A DNA stretch of 64,000 nt from JAGOCV01 sp049445855 (lineage in GTDB: Bacteria > Pseudomonadota > Gammaproteobacteria > Burkholderiales > Burkholderiaceae_C): contig NZ_JBMSDV010000002.1 of assembly GCF_049445855.1 (NCBI RefSeq), positions 673,923 through 737,922 of the forward strand, read 5' to 3'. Both the position numbers and the translations under genes were made by a program. Numbering within the stretch: the stretch's first letter is position 1; every line of letters starts with the position of its first letter. Positions 53,337 through 61,587 of this stretch are shown piece after piece. The notes beneath the pieces are model-generated. The model was not told the origin of the DNA, made no database searches, and was given only the letters and a program-made list of their open reading frames with translations.

Positions 53337-53660
53337 TCAGCAGTCGCAGGAGGTCGCCTCTTCGGTGAGGCAGGCCACTCCCTCGCAGCAGTTTTCTGTC
53401 AGATAGGCCAACAGCTCATTCATGGTCTGGAATGAGGCCCGGTAGACGAGATTGCGGCCGTGGCGCTCCTGGCTTACCAAGCCTGCGTGGGCAAGCTCCT
53501 TCAGGTGAAACGACAGAGTGTTGGATGCAACCCTCAGTTGTTCGGAGATCGCGCCGGGCGTGAGGCCTTCTTGACCCGCGACGATGAGTGCGCGAAAGAC
53601 ACGGAGGCGTAACTCTTGTGCAAGAGCCGCAAGTGAGCGAACAACATCTGATTCATTCAT
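53337..53660 (-). CDS. arsR: arsenic-responsive repressor ArsR
   Basis: 107 residues. Winged helix SEQLRVASNTLSFHLKELAHAGLV. As(III) is probably bound by C-terminal Cys91, Cys92 and Cys97 (ENCCEGVAC), the arrangement of Acidithiobacillus-type ArsR, with two further Cys at 105 and 107. It has no N-terminal ELCVCDL site. First gene of arsR-arsC-acr3-arsH; its operator lies 11 bases upstream of the start. Confidence 0.92.
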   Translation of the reverse strand: MNESDVVRSLAALAQELRLRVFRALIVAGQEGLTPGAISEQLRVASNTLSFHLKELAHAGLVSQERHGRNLVYRASFQTMNELLAYLTENCCEGVACLTEEATSCDC

Positions 53661-53671
53661 GACTCAATAAT

Positions 53672-53687
53672 ACAACGATTGTTGTAA
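53672..53687. promoter_or_regulatory. ArsR operator
   Basis: TACAACGATTGTTGTA, inverted arms TACAAC and GTTGTA in an AT-rich stretch just upstream of arsR. The rest of the 53661-53922 gap shows no gene. Confidence 0.65.
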
Positions 53688-53922
53688 TATTGAAATAATT
53701 GCCCAAGCGCAGTATTTGGGCGATGACCACCTTCTGGATTTCCGGCATGAGAGCTTCATTGGTGCCAGGTGTAATCAGCACAACAGGCACGGAGAGGTCT
53801 CCACCACGTGCGCATTTTCTCGGCAAAGGGAACGACGTTTTGATCCGCTGCTCCCGGTGGAACCAGGTGTTGCAGGTGCTGCTCCAGGCTCAATTCAGCA
53901 GCCTATGAGGGTAGCGAGAGGG

Positions 53923-55329
53923 TCATGCCTCTGCGGTGAGGTGTTTGCCAGCACTGCGCGTGCTCGGAAAATGCATCGAAAAGCAGGTCATGCCATCGAC
54001 CGAACTCACTGACATGCTGCCGCCGTGCGCGTGAACGATGGCCTGGGTGATGGACAGGCCAAGGCCCGCTCCATCTGAGTCCAGTTGTTTTCGCGATTTG
54101 TCGGCGCGGAAGAACCGATCGAACAGGCGGGGGACAATTTGCTCGTCGATGGGAGGGCCTGCGTTCAAGACATTGACCGTTGTTCCATTGGCGTTGCCCA
54201 TGACGTCGATGACCACTCGCTCACCAGCGGGTGTGTAGCGAATCGCATTGGACAAAAGATTGCTCAGGGCTCGACGGAGCATCAATCGATCACCCCAAAC
54301 CTCTGCCTGCCCAACGAGCTCCAGCCGCACCTGCTTTTCTTCGGCAAGCGCCTCATAGAAGTCATACAGTGCCCGTGTTTCATCATGAACGGCGATTTTT
54401 TCGGTGCTGGGAAGGATGAGTCCGTGATCGGCCTTTGCAAGGAACAGCATGTCGGCGACCATGCGGGCCAAACGTTGGTACTCCTCGGCGTTGGAGGCAA
54501 GAATGTCCCGGTACTCGTCTGAAGAACGGGCCTGGCTGAGCGTGACCTGCGTCTGTGTCATCAAGTTGTTGATGGGCGTACGCAGCTCGTGTGCCAGATC
54601 CGAAGAAAACTCTGAGAGGCGGTCGAACTCTTCCTTTAGGCGCCGGAGCATTTCGTTCAGAGTGGTAGCAAGGTCTGCCATCTCCACCGGAAACTCCTGG
54701 GTCGGCATCCGCTCGTCCAGTCGCTGTGCCGTGATGGCCATCGCGCGGGACCGCATAGCCCGAAGGGGGGCCAAGCCATTCTTTGCGGCCCACCAGCCCA
54801 GGACCCCGGCCACCAGCGTTGCCAATGCAACATAGCCCACCAGCACCCGAATGAGGCCTTGCATGAAATGCTTGTGGTGTGCGATGTCCAACGCGACCCA
54901 GATCTGAAGCGGTGAATCAGACGCGCCCGGCAACGAAACGGATTCGGACATTCCGCGGTACTCACGGTCCTTGGTTTGCCAGGATGCAACCCCCAGGCGG
55001 GCCTTTTGGGTCAGAGCGACGAGGTCCTCAGGGAACTGGAAATCGGTGGTCGCGTAGAGAGGTTTCCCGCCCCGAAGCACGCTGACAAAGAGGCCTTCAT
55101 GACTATGGAGAACATCGTCCAGCCGAATCTGGAGATCCTGCTGGGATTTGGATTTTCCGATGACTTCCCGTGTCAGATGAATCTTGTCACGCAGCGTGTC
55201 CCGGTCAAGTTCCACAAAATGCCGGTCAATGGAAATGGCGACAAGCGTCCCCAGTCCAACGAGGACGAGCCCGGAAGCCAGCGTAAAAAAGACCGTCAGC
55301 CGCGTCGTGAGCGAGTACCTGGCTTTCAC
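53923..55329 (-). CDS. copS: copper sensor histidine kinase CopS/CusS-like
   Basis: 468 residues. Two membrane helices (near 12-32 and 160-182) around a periplasmic domain, HAMP region, phospho-acceptor FSSDLAHELRTPINNL, N box LSNLLSNAIRYTP, G boxes FDRFFRADKS and GAGLGLSITQ. Belongs to the heavy-metal sensor kinase group. It overlaps copR by 4 bases. The H box is normal, in contrast to czcS. Confidence 0.9.
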   Translation of the reverse strand: MKARYSLTTRLTVFFTLASGLVLVGLGTLVAISIDRHFVELDRDTLRDKIHLTREVIGKSKSQQDLQIRLDDVLHSHEGLFVSVLRGGKPLYATTDFQFPEDLVALTQKARLGVASWQTKDREYRGMSESVSLPGASDSPLQIWVALDIAHHKHFMQGLIRVLVGYVALATLVAGVLGWWAAKNGLAPLRAMRSRAMAITAQRLDERMPTQEFPVEMADLATTLNEMLRRLKEEFDRLSEFSSDLAHELRTPINNLMTQTQVTLSQARSSDEYRDILASNAEEYQRLARMVADMLFLAKADHGLILPSTEKIAVHDETRALYDFYEALAEEKQVRLELVGQAEVWGDRLMLRRALSNLLSNAIRYTPAGERVVIDVMGNANGTTVNVLNAGPPIDEQIVPRLFDRFFRADKSRKQLDSDGAGLGLSITQAIVHAHGGSMSVSSVDGMTCFSMHFPSTRSAGKHLTAEA

Positions 55330-56012
55330 ACGCTCTCCTGAGGTGACTCAAGCACATACCCCATTCCACGAACCGTCTGGATCAGCTTGGTGTCGTAGGC
55401 GTCATCGATCTTGGCCCGCAGCCTGCGCATCGCCACCTCGATCACGTTGGAATCGCTATCGAAATTCATGTCCCACACCTGGGAGGCGATCAGGGAACGC
55501 GGCAGGACTTCCCCTTGGCGGCGCATCAATAGCTCCAGCAAGCCGAACTCCTTGGCTGTGAGGTCGATGCGCTTGCCTGAGCGGCTGACGCGCCGGCGCA
55601 GAAGGTCCAGCTCAAGGTCGGACACCTGCAGTACTGTCACTTCCGTGCCATTGCGCCCGCGTCGCAGGATGGTGCGCACCCGCGCCAGCAGCTCGGCAAA
55701 GGAGAACGGTTTGACCAAGTAATCGTCAGCACCCAGCTCCAGGCCCTTCACTCGGTCTTGCACCTGGTCCTTTGCCGTGAGAAACAGGACGGGCATCTCC
55801 TCGCCGTGACGGCGCAGATTGGTGAGCACCTGCCATCCGTCCATCCCAGGAAGCATCACGTCCAGGATCACCAGGTCGTAGTCACCTTCCTGGGCCAGAT
55901 GCAGGCCATCGATGCCGTTGTGGACAAGGTCGGCGTTGAACCCTGCCTCGCGCAACCCTTGGCGCAGGTATTCACCGGTTTTGATTTCATCCTCTACGAC
56001 CAATATCTTCAT
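55326..56012 (-). CDS. copR: copper response regulator CopR/CusR-like (OmpR family)
   Basis: 228 residues from MKILVVEDE; a longer frame to 56081 crosses the operator. Phospho-acceptor Asp51 in LVILDVMLPG, LVKPFSFAEL, and a winged helix (LTAKEFGLLELLMRR, VIEVAMRRLRAKID, QTVRGMGYVL). It is similar to czcR along its length. Divergent from the copper operon at 56160, with the shared box at 56076-56091. Confidence 0.9.
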   Translation of the reverse strand: MKILVVEDEIKTGEYLRQGLREAGFNADLVHNGIDGLHLAQEGDYDLVILDVMLPGMDGWQVLTNLRRHGEEMPVLFLTAKDQVQDRVKGLELGADDYLVKPFSFAELLARVRTILRRGRNGTEVTVLQVSDLELDLLRRRVSRSGKRIDLTAKEFGLLELLMRRQGEVLPRSLIASQVWDMNFDSDSNVIEVAMRRLRAKIDDAYDTKLIQTVRGMGYVLESPQESV

Positions 56013-56075
56013 GCGGTCTCCCTGGCACTGCGTGTGGCCGCAAGTGTGCCCGTGGATCGCTGGCTTTCTTGAACA

Positions 56076-56091
56076 TGACAAAGATGTAATG
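56076..56091. promoter_or_regulatory. CopR box between copR and the copper operon
   Basis: TGACAAAGATGTAATG, 64 bases before copR's start and 69 bases before the operon's first gene. It matches the boxes at 21630, 32295 and 49772. CopR should act here on both directions. Confidence 0.6.
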
Positions 56092-56159
56092 AAGCCGTTA
56101 TGTCGTCGGAAGCCATTGGCTCACACAATGCGTTGCATCAAGAACGCATGGGTGAACCT

Positions 56160-56477
56160 ATGAAAATTTCCTGGCTTTCGCGACCTACCTCAATCCCCTG
56201 GCTGGCCGCAGCGCTATTGGCGCCGTGCCTCGCCCTGGCACAGATGCCCGATGGCGAACCCGCGAAGGTGGACTACCAGCTTTCGTACCGTTCAGCCCTC
56301 TCAGGCTATGAAGCCTACAAAGAGCAATCTGTCCAGCCCTGGAAGGCGGCTAACGACAAGGTGGGCGAGATCGGCGGGTGGCGCGCCTATGCCAAGGAAA
56401 GCCGCCAAACGTCACCGGCAACCGGGCAGGAACAACCCGCGCAGGGCCATGATGCACACCACGGGGGCAAACAATGA
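56160..56477 (+). CDS. small exported protein, first gene of the copper operon, 105 aa
   Basis: Start at MKISWLSRP; an earlier frame start at 56100 overlaps the promoter. Signal peptide (IPWLAAALLAPCLALA) followed by VDYQLSYRSALSGYEAYKEQ and a His/Gln-rich end (GHDAHHGGKQ). It occurs at this spot before TolC-type genes in copper operons of the group, but I know no defined function. It overlaps the next gene by 4 bases. Confidence 0.65.
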   Translation: MKISWLSRPTSIPWLAAALLAPCLALAQMPDGEPAKVDYQLSYRSALSGYEAYKEQSVQPWKAANDKVGEIGGWRAYAKESRQTSPATGQEQPAQGHDAHHGGKQ

Positions 56478-57907
56478 ATCGCCCCTTGCGCATGCCCCGC
56501 GCCAAACTCGTGATTGCCGTGGCCGCAGTTGCGGTGTTGTCTGGCTGCGCCAGCGTGAATCTGGAGCAAAACCTCTCCAGCGCCAACGCGGCGGCAAGCA
56601 GCTTCACGGACGGCCAGCTCACCCTGGCCCGGGACCAAAGCGAGCGAGATGCGTTGCGACAGCGCGCTTCGGATCTGCTGGCCAAGCCGCTCAGTCAGAA
56701 GGATGCTGTGCAACTCGCACTCGTCAATAGCCCATCCCTGCAGGCCATCGTGGCCCAGAATTGGGCGGACGCGTCAACGGCAGCTCAGTCCGGCCGCATC
56801 GCGAACCCCATCCTGAGCCTGGAGCGTGTGCGCTTGGGAGATGAGACGGAAATCGGACGCCTCCTGTCCTTCGGTCTTCTGGACCTGCTGACCTTGCCAA
56901 CGCGCAAGGGCATTGCCGAGCGACGCATCAAGCAGACCCAGTTGCGCCTGAGCAGCGACGTAGTGGACCAAGTGACGCAGGTGCGCCAGGCTTGGGTACG
57001 CGCCGTGGCCGCACAACAGACTTTCACCTACACACAGCAAGTGTTCGCCAGTGCTCAGGCCAGCGCCGAACTTGCCAAGCGCATGCAGTCGGTGGGCAAT
57101 TTCAACAAGCTTGACCGTGCACGCCAGCAAGCTTTCTATGCCGACACAGCGACCCAGCTGGCCACTGCCCAGCACCAGGTCACGGCAGCCCGCGAGGAGC
57201 TGGTACGGCTGCTAGGCCTGGACGACAGCCAAGCCCAACAGCTCAAGTTGCCCGAGCGCCTGCCCACACTGCCCAAGGAGCCGCTCTCCCCATCGGACGC
57301 TGGCCGCCAGGCGTCCAAGGGGAGGCTGGATCTGCAGCTTGCGAAGGCCGACTACGACGCAGCGGCTCGGTCGCAAGGCTGGAACACGCTCACCACTTTC
57401 ACGGACATCGAGCTGGGAGTTAGGCGCGATTCGGTCTTTGATGCCGCCGAAAACACCCACTCCACACGGCGCGGCTTCGAGATCAGCCTGCAGTTGCCGA
57501 TCTTCGATTGGGGTGGCATGCGGCGCGACGCTATGAACGCGCAGACCCTAGCTGCAGCCAATCGCCTTGAGGCGACTGCCCGCGCGGCGGGCTCCAACCT
57601 TCGGGAGAGCTACTCCGCGTACCGCACTGCGTATGACATCGCGCGTCACCATCGCGACGAAGTGATCCCCCTGAGAAAAACCATCTCCGAAGAAAACCAG
57701 CTTCGCTACAACGGGATGCTGATCAGCGTTTTCGAGTTGCTCGCTGACTCCCGCGACCAGGTGAACTCGGTGATGGCGGCCCTGAACGCCGAACAGCAGT
57801 TCTGGCAGGCGGACGCCGCCCTTCAGGCTTCTCTCATCGGCAAGCCCACCAGCGCTGGCGTCTCGGGCGGTGGCGCAGCCGCTGCCGAAGCTGGTGCAGG
57901 CCACTGA
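56474..57907 (+). CDS. TolC-family outer-membrane lipoprotein of the copper operon
   Basis: 477 residues. Lipobox VAVLSGC near residue 25, then OEP domain: KDAVQLALVNSPSLQ, ILSLERVRLGDETEIGR, LLDLLTLPTRKGIAERRI and an end FELLADSRDQVNSVMAAL. There is no adaptor or pump gene next to it, so it may serve cusBA or act with the oxidase in periplasmic copper removal. C-terminal Gly/Ala-rich tail (GGGAAAAEAGAGH). Confidence 0.82.
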   Translation: MNRPLRMPRAKLVIAVAAVAVLSGCASVNLEQNLSSANAAASSFTDGQLTLARDQSERDALRQRASDLLAKPLSQKDAVQLALVNSPSLQAIVAQNWADASTAAQSGRIANPILSLERVRLGDETEIGRLLSFGLLDLLTLPTRKGIAERRIKQTQLRLSSDVVDQVTQVRQAWVRAVAAQQTFTYTQQVFASAQASAELAKRMQSVGNFNKLDRARQQAFYADTATQLATAQHQVTAAREELVRLLGLDDSQAQQLKLPERLPTLPKEPLSPSDAGRQASKGRLDLQLAKADYDAAARSQGWNTLTTFTDIELGVRRDSVFDAAENTHSTRRGFEISLQLPIFDWGGMRRDAMNAQTLAAANRLEATARAAGSNLRESYSAYRTAYDIARHHRDEVIPLRKTISEENQLRYNGMLISVFELLADSRDQVNSVMAALNAEQQFWQADAALQASLIGKPTSAGVSGGGAAAAEAGAGH

Positions 57908-57926
57908 TCCCCTCAAGGAAACCAAC

Positions 57927-59339
57927 ATGAATTCGAGAAGAGATTTTTTCCGATTTGCGGGCTTCGCCGGAGGGGCCGTTGCCGCAGCGAGTGTGAGCCG
58001 GGTGGCGATGGCAGCACTGCCGGAACCGGTGTACCAGACAAGTCCAGACACCATGGCGCCACTCGTACCCAATTCTGGGCGCCCCTACAACCCGGTGGTC
58101 ACGCTCAACGGCTGGACACTGCCCTGGCGCATGAATCAGGGGGTCAAGGAGTTTCACTTGGTGGCAGAACCGGTGGTGCGCGAGATGGCCCCTGGCTTCA
58201 AGGCGCATCTTTGGGGGTACAACGGCCAAAGTCCGGGCCCCACCATCGAAGTGGTGGAAGGCGACCGCGTTCGTATTTTTGTGACAAACAAGCTGCCCGA
58301 GCACACCAGCATCCACTGGCACGGACAGCGTTTGCCCAACGGCATGGACGGCGTGGCAGGGCTGAACCAGCCCGCGATCCAGTCGGGGAAGACCTTTGTC
58401 TACGAATTCGTGGCGCGCCGTCCAGGTACCTTCATGTACCACCCGCACGCCGATGAGATGACCCAGATGGCCATGGGCATGATGGGCTTTTGGATCACGC
58501 ATCCAAAGACCAAGCATCCGCTGATTGATGAAGTGAATCGAGACTTTTGCTTCCTGCTCAGTGCCTACGACATTGAGCCCGGGGCCGCTACGCCGAAGGT
58601 CGCGGAAATGCTGAATTTCAATTTATGGACTTGGAACAGCCGCATCTTTCCAGGCATCGATTCCTTGAACGTCCGGCTCAACGACAAGGTGCGCATTCGC
58701 ATCGGCAACCTCACCATGACCAACCACCCGATGCATTTGCACGGTCACGAGTTTTTGGTCACCGGCACGGACGGCGGTCCCACACCCAAGAGCACCCGTC
58801 TGTATGAAGTGACCACCGACGTCGCCGTTGGACAGATGCGCCAGATCGAGTTCCTCGCGGACGAAGAAGGCGACTGGGCGTTCCATTGCCACAAGAGTCA
58901 CCACACCATGAACGCAATGGGGCACGACATTCCCACCATGATTGGCGTGGACCACAGGGGCGTTGCCAAGAAGATCAACAACCTGATACCCGACTACATG
59001 GTCATGGGCGAACGGGGCATGGCCGACATGACCGAGATGGAGATGCCCATCCCGGACAACACCATTCCAATGATGACAGGAGAAGGCCCGTTCGGCTCGG
59101 TCGAAATGGGCGGGATGTTCAGCGTCCTCAAAGTACGCCGCGACCAGAAGCCGGGCGACTACAAGAACCCGGGTTGGTACAAGAACCCGGAGGGCACGGT
59201 GGCCTACGAGTACACCGGGCCGATGGCTGAACCGGCCCGCTTCAAGGCCGAGGGTGGGCAGTCCATGCCTCGCAAAGAGAAGTCCAGCTCAGACACTGTC
59301 GTCAAGGTCAAAAAGCCGTCTTCGCACAGCGGCCACTGA
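57927..59339 (+). CDS. periplasmic multicopper oxidase (Tat-exported)
   Basis: 470 residues. Twin-arginine signal SRRDFFRFAGFAGGA. Copper ligands: HWHG (SIHWHGQRL), YHPHADE, HPMHLHGHEF and the type 1/type 3 motif FHCHKSHHTMNAM. Met-rich loops follow (MADMTEMEMPIPDNTIPMM), as in CueO and CopA oxidases that turn Cu(I) into less toxic Cu(II). The end is Lys/Ser-rich and His-terminated. Start at the ATG after AAGGAAACCAAC; an upstream in-frame ATG at 57870 is inside the previous gene. Confidence 0.92.
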   Translation: MNSRRDFFRFAGFAGGAVAAASVSRVAMAALPEPVYQTSPDTMAPLVPNSGRPYNPVVTLNGWTLPWRMNQGVKEFHLVAEPVVREMAPGFKAHLWGYNGQSPGPTIEVVEGDRVRIFVTNKLPEHTSIHWHGQRLPNGMDGVAGLNQPAIQSGKTFVYEFVARRPGTFMYHPHADEMTQMAMGMMGFWITHPKTKHPLIDEVNRDFCFLLSAYDIEPGAATPKVAEMLNFNLWTWNSRIFPGIDSLNVRLNDKVRIRIGNLTMTNHPMHLHGHEFLVTGTDGGPTPKSTRLYEVTTDVAVGQMRQIEFLADEEGDWAFHCHKSHHTMNAMGHDIPTMIGVDHRGVAKKINNLIPDYMVMGERGMADMTEMEMPIPDNTIPMMTGEGPFGSVEMGGMFSVLKVRRDQKPGDYKNPGWYKNPEGTVAYEYTGPMAEPARFKAEGGQSMPRKEKSSSDTVVKVKKPSSHSGH

Positions 59340-59378
59340 TCGCCACGTTCCACATCACATCCACAACCCAAGGCAACT

Positions 59379-59864
59379 ATGAAACGCACTCTTTCCCTGA
59401 TCGCAGCCTCCGCCCTGGTGGCTCTGTCCTTCAACAGCTTTGCAGGTGGTACTCACAGCGGTGGTCACGGCCACGCAAGCGAGGAGTCGGCCATCGGTCA
59501 GCCTGGCAAGGCGGCCAAGGTGACCCGCACGATCAACGTGGACATGGCTGACACCATGCGCTTCACGCCGGCAGCAATCTCCGTCAAGCAGGGCGAAACC
59601 ATCAGGTTCGTGATCAAGAACAGTGGCCAGGTCAAGCACGAGTTCAGTCTGGGCACCGAGGCCGAGCTCAAGGAGCACTACGAGACCATGAAGAAGTTCC
59701 CCGAGATGGAGCATGACGAGCCCAGCAAGATCTCCCTCGCACCAGGCAAACAGGGCGAAATCATCTGGCAATTCACCAAAGCCGGTGATGTGAATTTTGC
59801 GTGCCTGTACCCAGGCCACTACGACGCTGGCATGAAGGGCCAGGTCAAGGTTTCCAAGAAGTAA
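59379..59864 (+). CDS. cupredoxin-domain periplasmic copper protein
   Basis: 161 residues. Signal peptide, then GGTHSGGHGHASEES and a cupredoxin fold: MRFTPAAISVKQGETIRFVI, NSGQVKHEFSLG (His ligand) and FACLYPGHYDAGMKG with the Cys-x4-His-x4-Met ligand set of type 1 or related copper sites. It likely passes electrons or copper to the oxidase upstream. Similar proteins are called CopI. Confidence 0.85.
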   Translation: MKRTLSLIAASALVALSFNSFAGGTHSGGHGHASEESAIGQPGKAAKVTRTINVDMADTMRFTPAAISVKQGETIRFVIKNSGQVKHEFSLGTEAELKEHYETMKKFPEMEHDEPSKISLAPGKQGEIIWQFTKAGDVNFACLYPGHYDAGMKGQVKVSKK

Positions 59865-59905
59865 ATCCCGGGTTGCTGTGCCAACCCACTGAACAAGGAA
59901 CATTT

Positions 59906-60244
59906 ATGAAGAAAACCAATACCGCCATCTCCGCCGTACTCCTGTCGCTGGCCACGCTGCTGCCGGTCTCGACCATGGCGCAGGCTGCTGCTGATGCCGC
60001 CAAGTCGTCCCCCGCCGCAGCCTCCATGACTGATGGCGAGGTTCGCAAGATTGATAAGGACAGCAGCAAGATCACCATCAAGCACGGGGAGATCAAGCAT
60101 TTGGAGATGCCGGGCATGACCATGGTGTTCAACGCCAAGGACAAGTCCCTGCTCGACAAGGTACAGGTTGGCGACAAGGTCAGCTTTATGGTGGTCAGCG
60201 AAGGCGGAAAGATGGTCGTGACGGCCATCGAGCCAGCCAAGTAA
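59906..60244 (+). CDS. CusF-like periplasmic copper-binding protein
   Basis: 112 residues. Signal peptide ending MAQAA, then a small OB-like barrel: GEVRKIDKDSSKITIKHGEI, then HLEMPGMTMVF. The His and two Met ligands are there, but the Trp before PGMTM in CusF is replaced by Met (EMPGMTM). It is separate from the CusF domain fused to cusB. Start at ATG after AACAAGGAAC. Confidence 0.85.
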   Translation: MKKTNTAISAVLLSLATLLPVSTMAQAAADAAKSSPAAASMTDGEVRKIDKDSSKITIKHGEIKHLEMPGMTMVFNAKDKSLLDKVQVGDKVSFMVVSEGGKMVVTAIEPAK

Positions 60245-60319
60245 GCCAAGCAATTCAGAGACAACGCCCTCAATCAGAGGGATTTACTCACCCGTGCGGC
60301 ATTGCCGCGAAAGAAAACC

Positions 60320-60613
60320 ATGAAAACTCTTCTCATCGCCCTCGGACTGACAGCCGCGTGTTCTGCTTTTGCAGCTGGGGATACCCAGGAAGCAACGCCC
60401 AATACCAACTCCAAGGCGCAAGCGCATGGAGAAGATCACAAGAAGGCACGACCCGCGACCGGTGTGAAACGCACCAAAGATGGCAGCACTGCACGTGGCG
60501 AGGGCTCCGGGGTATCGGATACGAGCAAGGCCGAGGCCCGGGGCCAGGAAAAAGCAAATGCCCGCGAAGCGATGCCGCACAAGGAAGTCACTCCGGGTTC
60601 TACGCCGAAGTAA
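60320..60613 (+). CDS. small exported hydrophilic protein, last gene of the copper operon, 97 aa
   Basis: Signal peptide (LLIALGLTAACSAFA) followed by a low-complexity, charged sequence (NTNSKAQAHGEDHKKARP, SKAEARGQEKANAREAMP) that looks disordered. No family recognised. A hairpin at 60627 follows. Confidence 0.55.
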   Translation: MKTLLIALGLTAACSAFAAGDTQEATPNTNSKAQAHGEDHKKARPATGVKRTKDGSTARGEGSGVSDTSKAEARGQEKANAREAMPHKEVTPGSTPK

Positions 60614-60626
60614 TCCGGCACCACAG

Positions 60627-60647
60627 GGGCGGAGGCCATATCCGCCC
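60627..60647. terminator. hairpin at the end of the copper operon
   Basis: GGGCGGA and TCCGCCC pair around 7 bases, 14 bases after the last stop, between convergent transcripts. No T run follows, so confidence is limited. Confidence 0.4.
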
Positions 60648-60706
60648 AAAATCTGCCATCCAGCCGTCGCCTCTGCGTGCGTCGGCGCCAAGGCATCAAA
60701 CGCGCG

Positions 60707-61267
60707 TCAATGCGAGCCAAGATGGCTATGAACTCCCCGCATCCAGGTCATTAGATCGAGATGGCTGTTCGGGGACTGTTTGGTCGATTCCGTACGAGTT
60801 CGGCCGTCCTTGCCATCGCGCCGCTTTGGTTTGACAAAACTTGCGTTGTGATTGGGCACGGAGGGACTGTCGGCTGCAAGGTTGTCCAGGATCGCGCAGT
60901 GCGCATGATCGTCGCCAGCGCATACGGAAACCAGCTGCTCTAACGCTGTTTTCATCTCGACAATTTCTCTGAGTTTCTCTTCCAGGTCTGCGAGATGACG
61001 CTCGGCAATCGCTTTGACTTGCCGACTGGTACGGCCCGTGTCACCCCATTGACCGATCAATTCCGCAATCTGAGCCATCGAGAAGCCCAGACGGCGCGAC
61101 TGCCGGATGAACCGCAATACAGAGACCTCGCGTTCGCCGTACTTCCTGTAGCCAGATTCACTTCGCTCGGCTTCAGGCAACAAGCCGGTCTGCTCGTAGT
61201 GGCGGATCATCTTGGCGGACACGCCGGCGGCCTTGGCTGCATCGCCGATATTCATGAGTGTGCTCAT
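60707..61267 (-). CDS. cueR: Cu(I)-responsive MerR-family regulator CueR, with long C-terminal extension
   Basis: 186 residues, about 50 more than CueR. N-terminal winged helix (MNIGDAAKAAGVSAKMIRHY), dimer helix, and the copper loop CAGDDHAHC with two Cys spaced by seven residues as Cys112 and Cys120 of CueR. After ILDNLA the sequence turns basic and polar (KPKRRDGKDGRTRTESTK), which may be a frameshift read-through or a real extension. A dyad lies 43 bases before its start. Likely activator of three promoters in this window. Confidence 0.85.
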   Translation of the reverse strand: MSTLMNIGDAAKAAGVSAKMIRHYEQTGLLPEAERSESGYRKYGEREVSVLRFIRQSRRLGFSMAQIAELIGQWGDTGRTSRQVKAIAERHLADLEEKLREIVEMKTALEQLVSVCAGDDHAHCAILDNLAADSPSVPNHNASFVKPKRRDGKDGRTRTESTKQSPNSHLDLMTWMRGVHSHLGSH

Positions 61268-61309
61268 GGAGGCTCCTGTCTGGTGAATTGTCGATAGCAG
61301 GACTGTCCA

Positions 61310-61334
61310 CCTTGCCACGATGTCAATGTCAAGG
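61310..61334 (-). promoter_or_regulatory. CueR-type dyad in front of cueR
   Basis: On the minus strand CCTTGACA...GGCAAGG, -35 TTGACA, with a 19-bp spacer to a weak GACAGT. It lies between the copZ stop and the cueR start, so cueR can be autoregulated apart from copZ. Confidence 0.6.
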
Positions 61335-61364
61335 CCCCGAACAGTCCCCAGATCACGACGCAAC

Positions 61365-61556
61365 TCAGGCGGGAGGGTACCCGGCTTCGGTCAATGCTTC
61401 GGCGAACGTCGCGCGGTCTTCAGTGCTTTGGACAGTGACGGTGCGCTTTGCCATGTCCACCTGGACCTTGCTCTCCAGATCGGTCATCTGCAGTGTCTGG
61501 CTCACCATTCCAGCACAGTGACCGCAGGTCATGTCGGGAAGTTGGAATTCATGCAT
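61365..61556 (-). CDS. copZ: CopZ-like copper chaperone (HMA domain)
   Basis: 63 residues, a single heavy-metal-associated domain: PDMTCGHCAGMVS with CxxC, and a closing EALTEAGYPPA. Carries Cu(I) to ATPases or to CueR. AGAGGTG precedes the start but is part of an inverted repeat. It begins 58 bases from the IS1071 end, so its natural promoter may have been cut off. The gene at 21454 is a broken relative. Confidence 0.88.
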   Translation of the reverse strand: MHEFQLPDMTCGHCAGMVSQTLQMTDLESKVQVDMAKRTVTVQSTEDRATFAEALTEAGYPPA

Positions 61557-61561
61557 TTTTT

Positions 61562-61587
61562 CACCTCTTGGAGAACGTTAAGAGGTG
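61562..61587 (-). promoter_or_regulatory. hairpin covering the copZ ribosome binding site
   Basis: CACCTCTT and AAGAGGTG form a perfect 8-bp inverted repeat with a 10-base loop. In the copZ mRNA the start-proximal arm AAGAGGTG is the ribosome binding site, so the stem could hide it. Confidence 0.5.

Noticed and set aside
53699..53908. 69-aa frame upstream of copS
   Set aside because: It lies in the arsR promoter gap with no ribosome binding site and no family.
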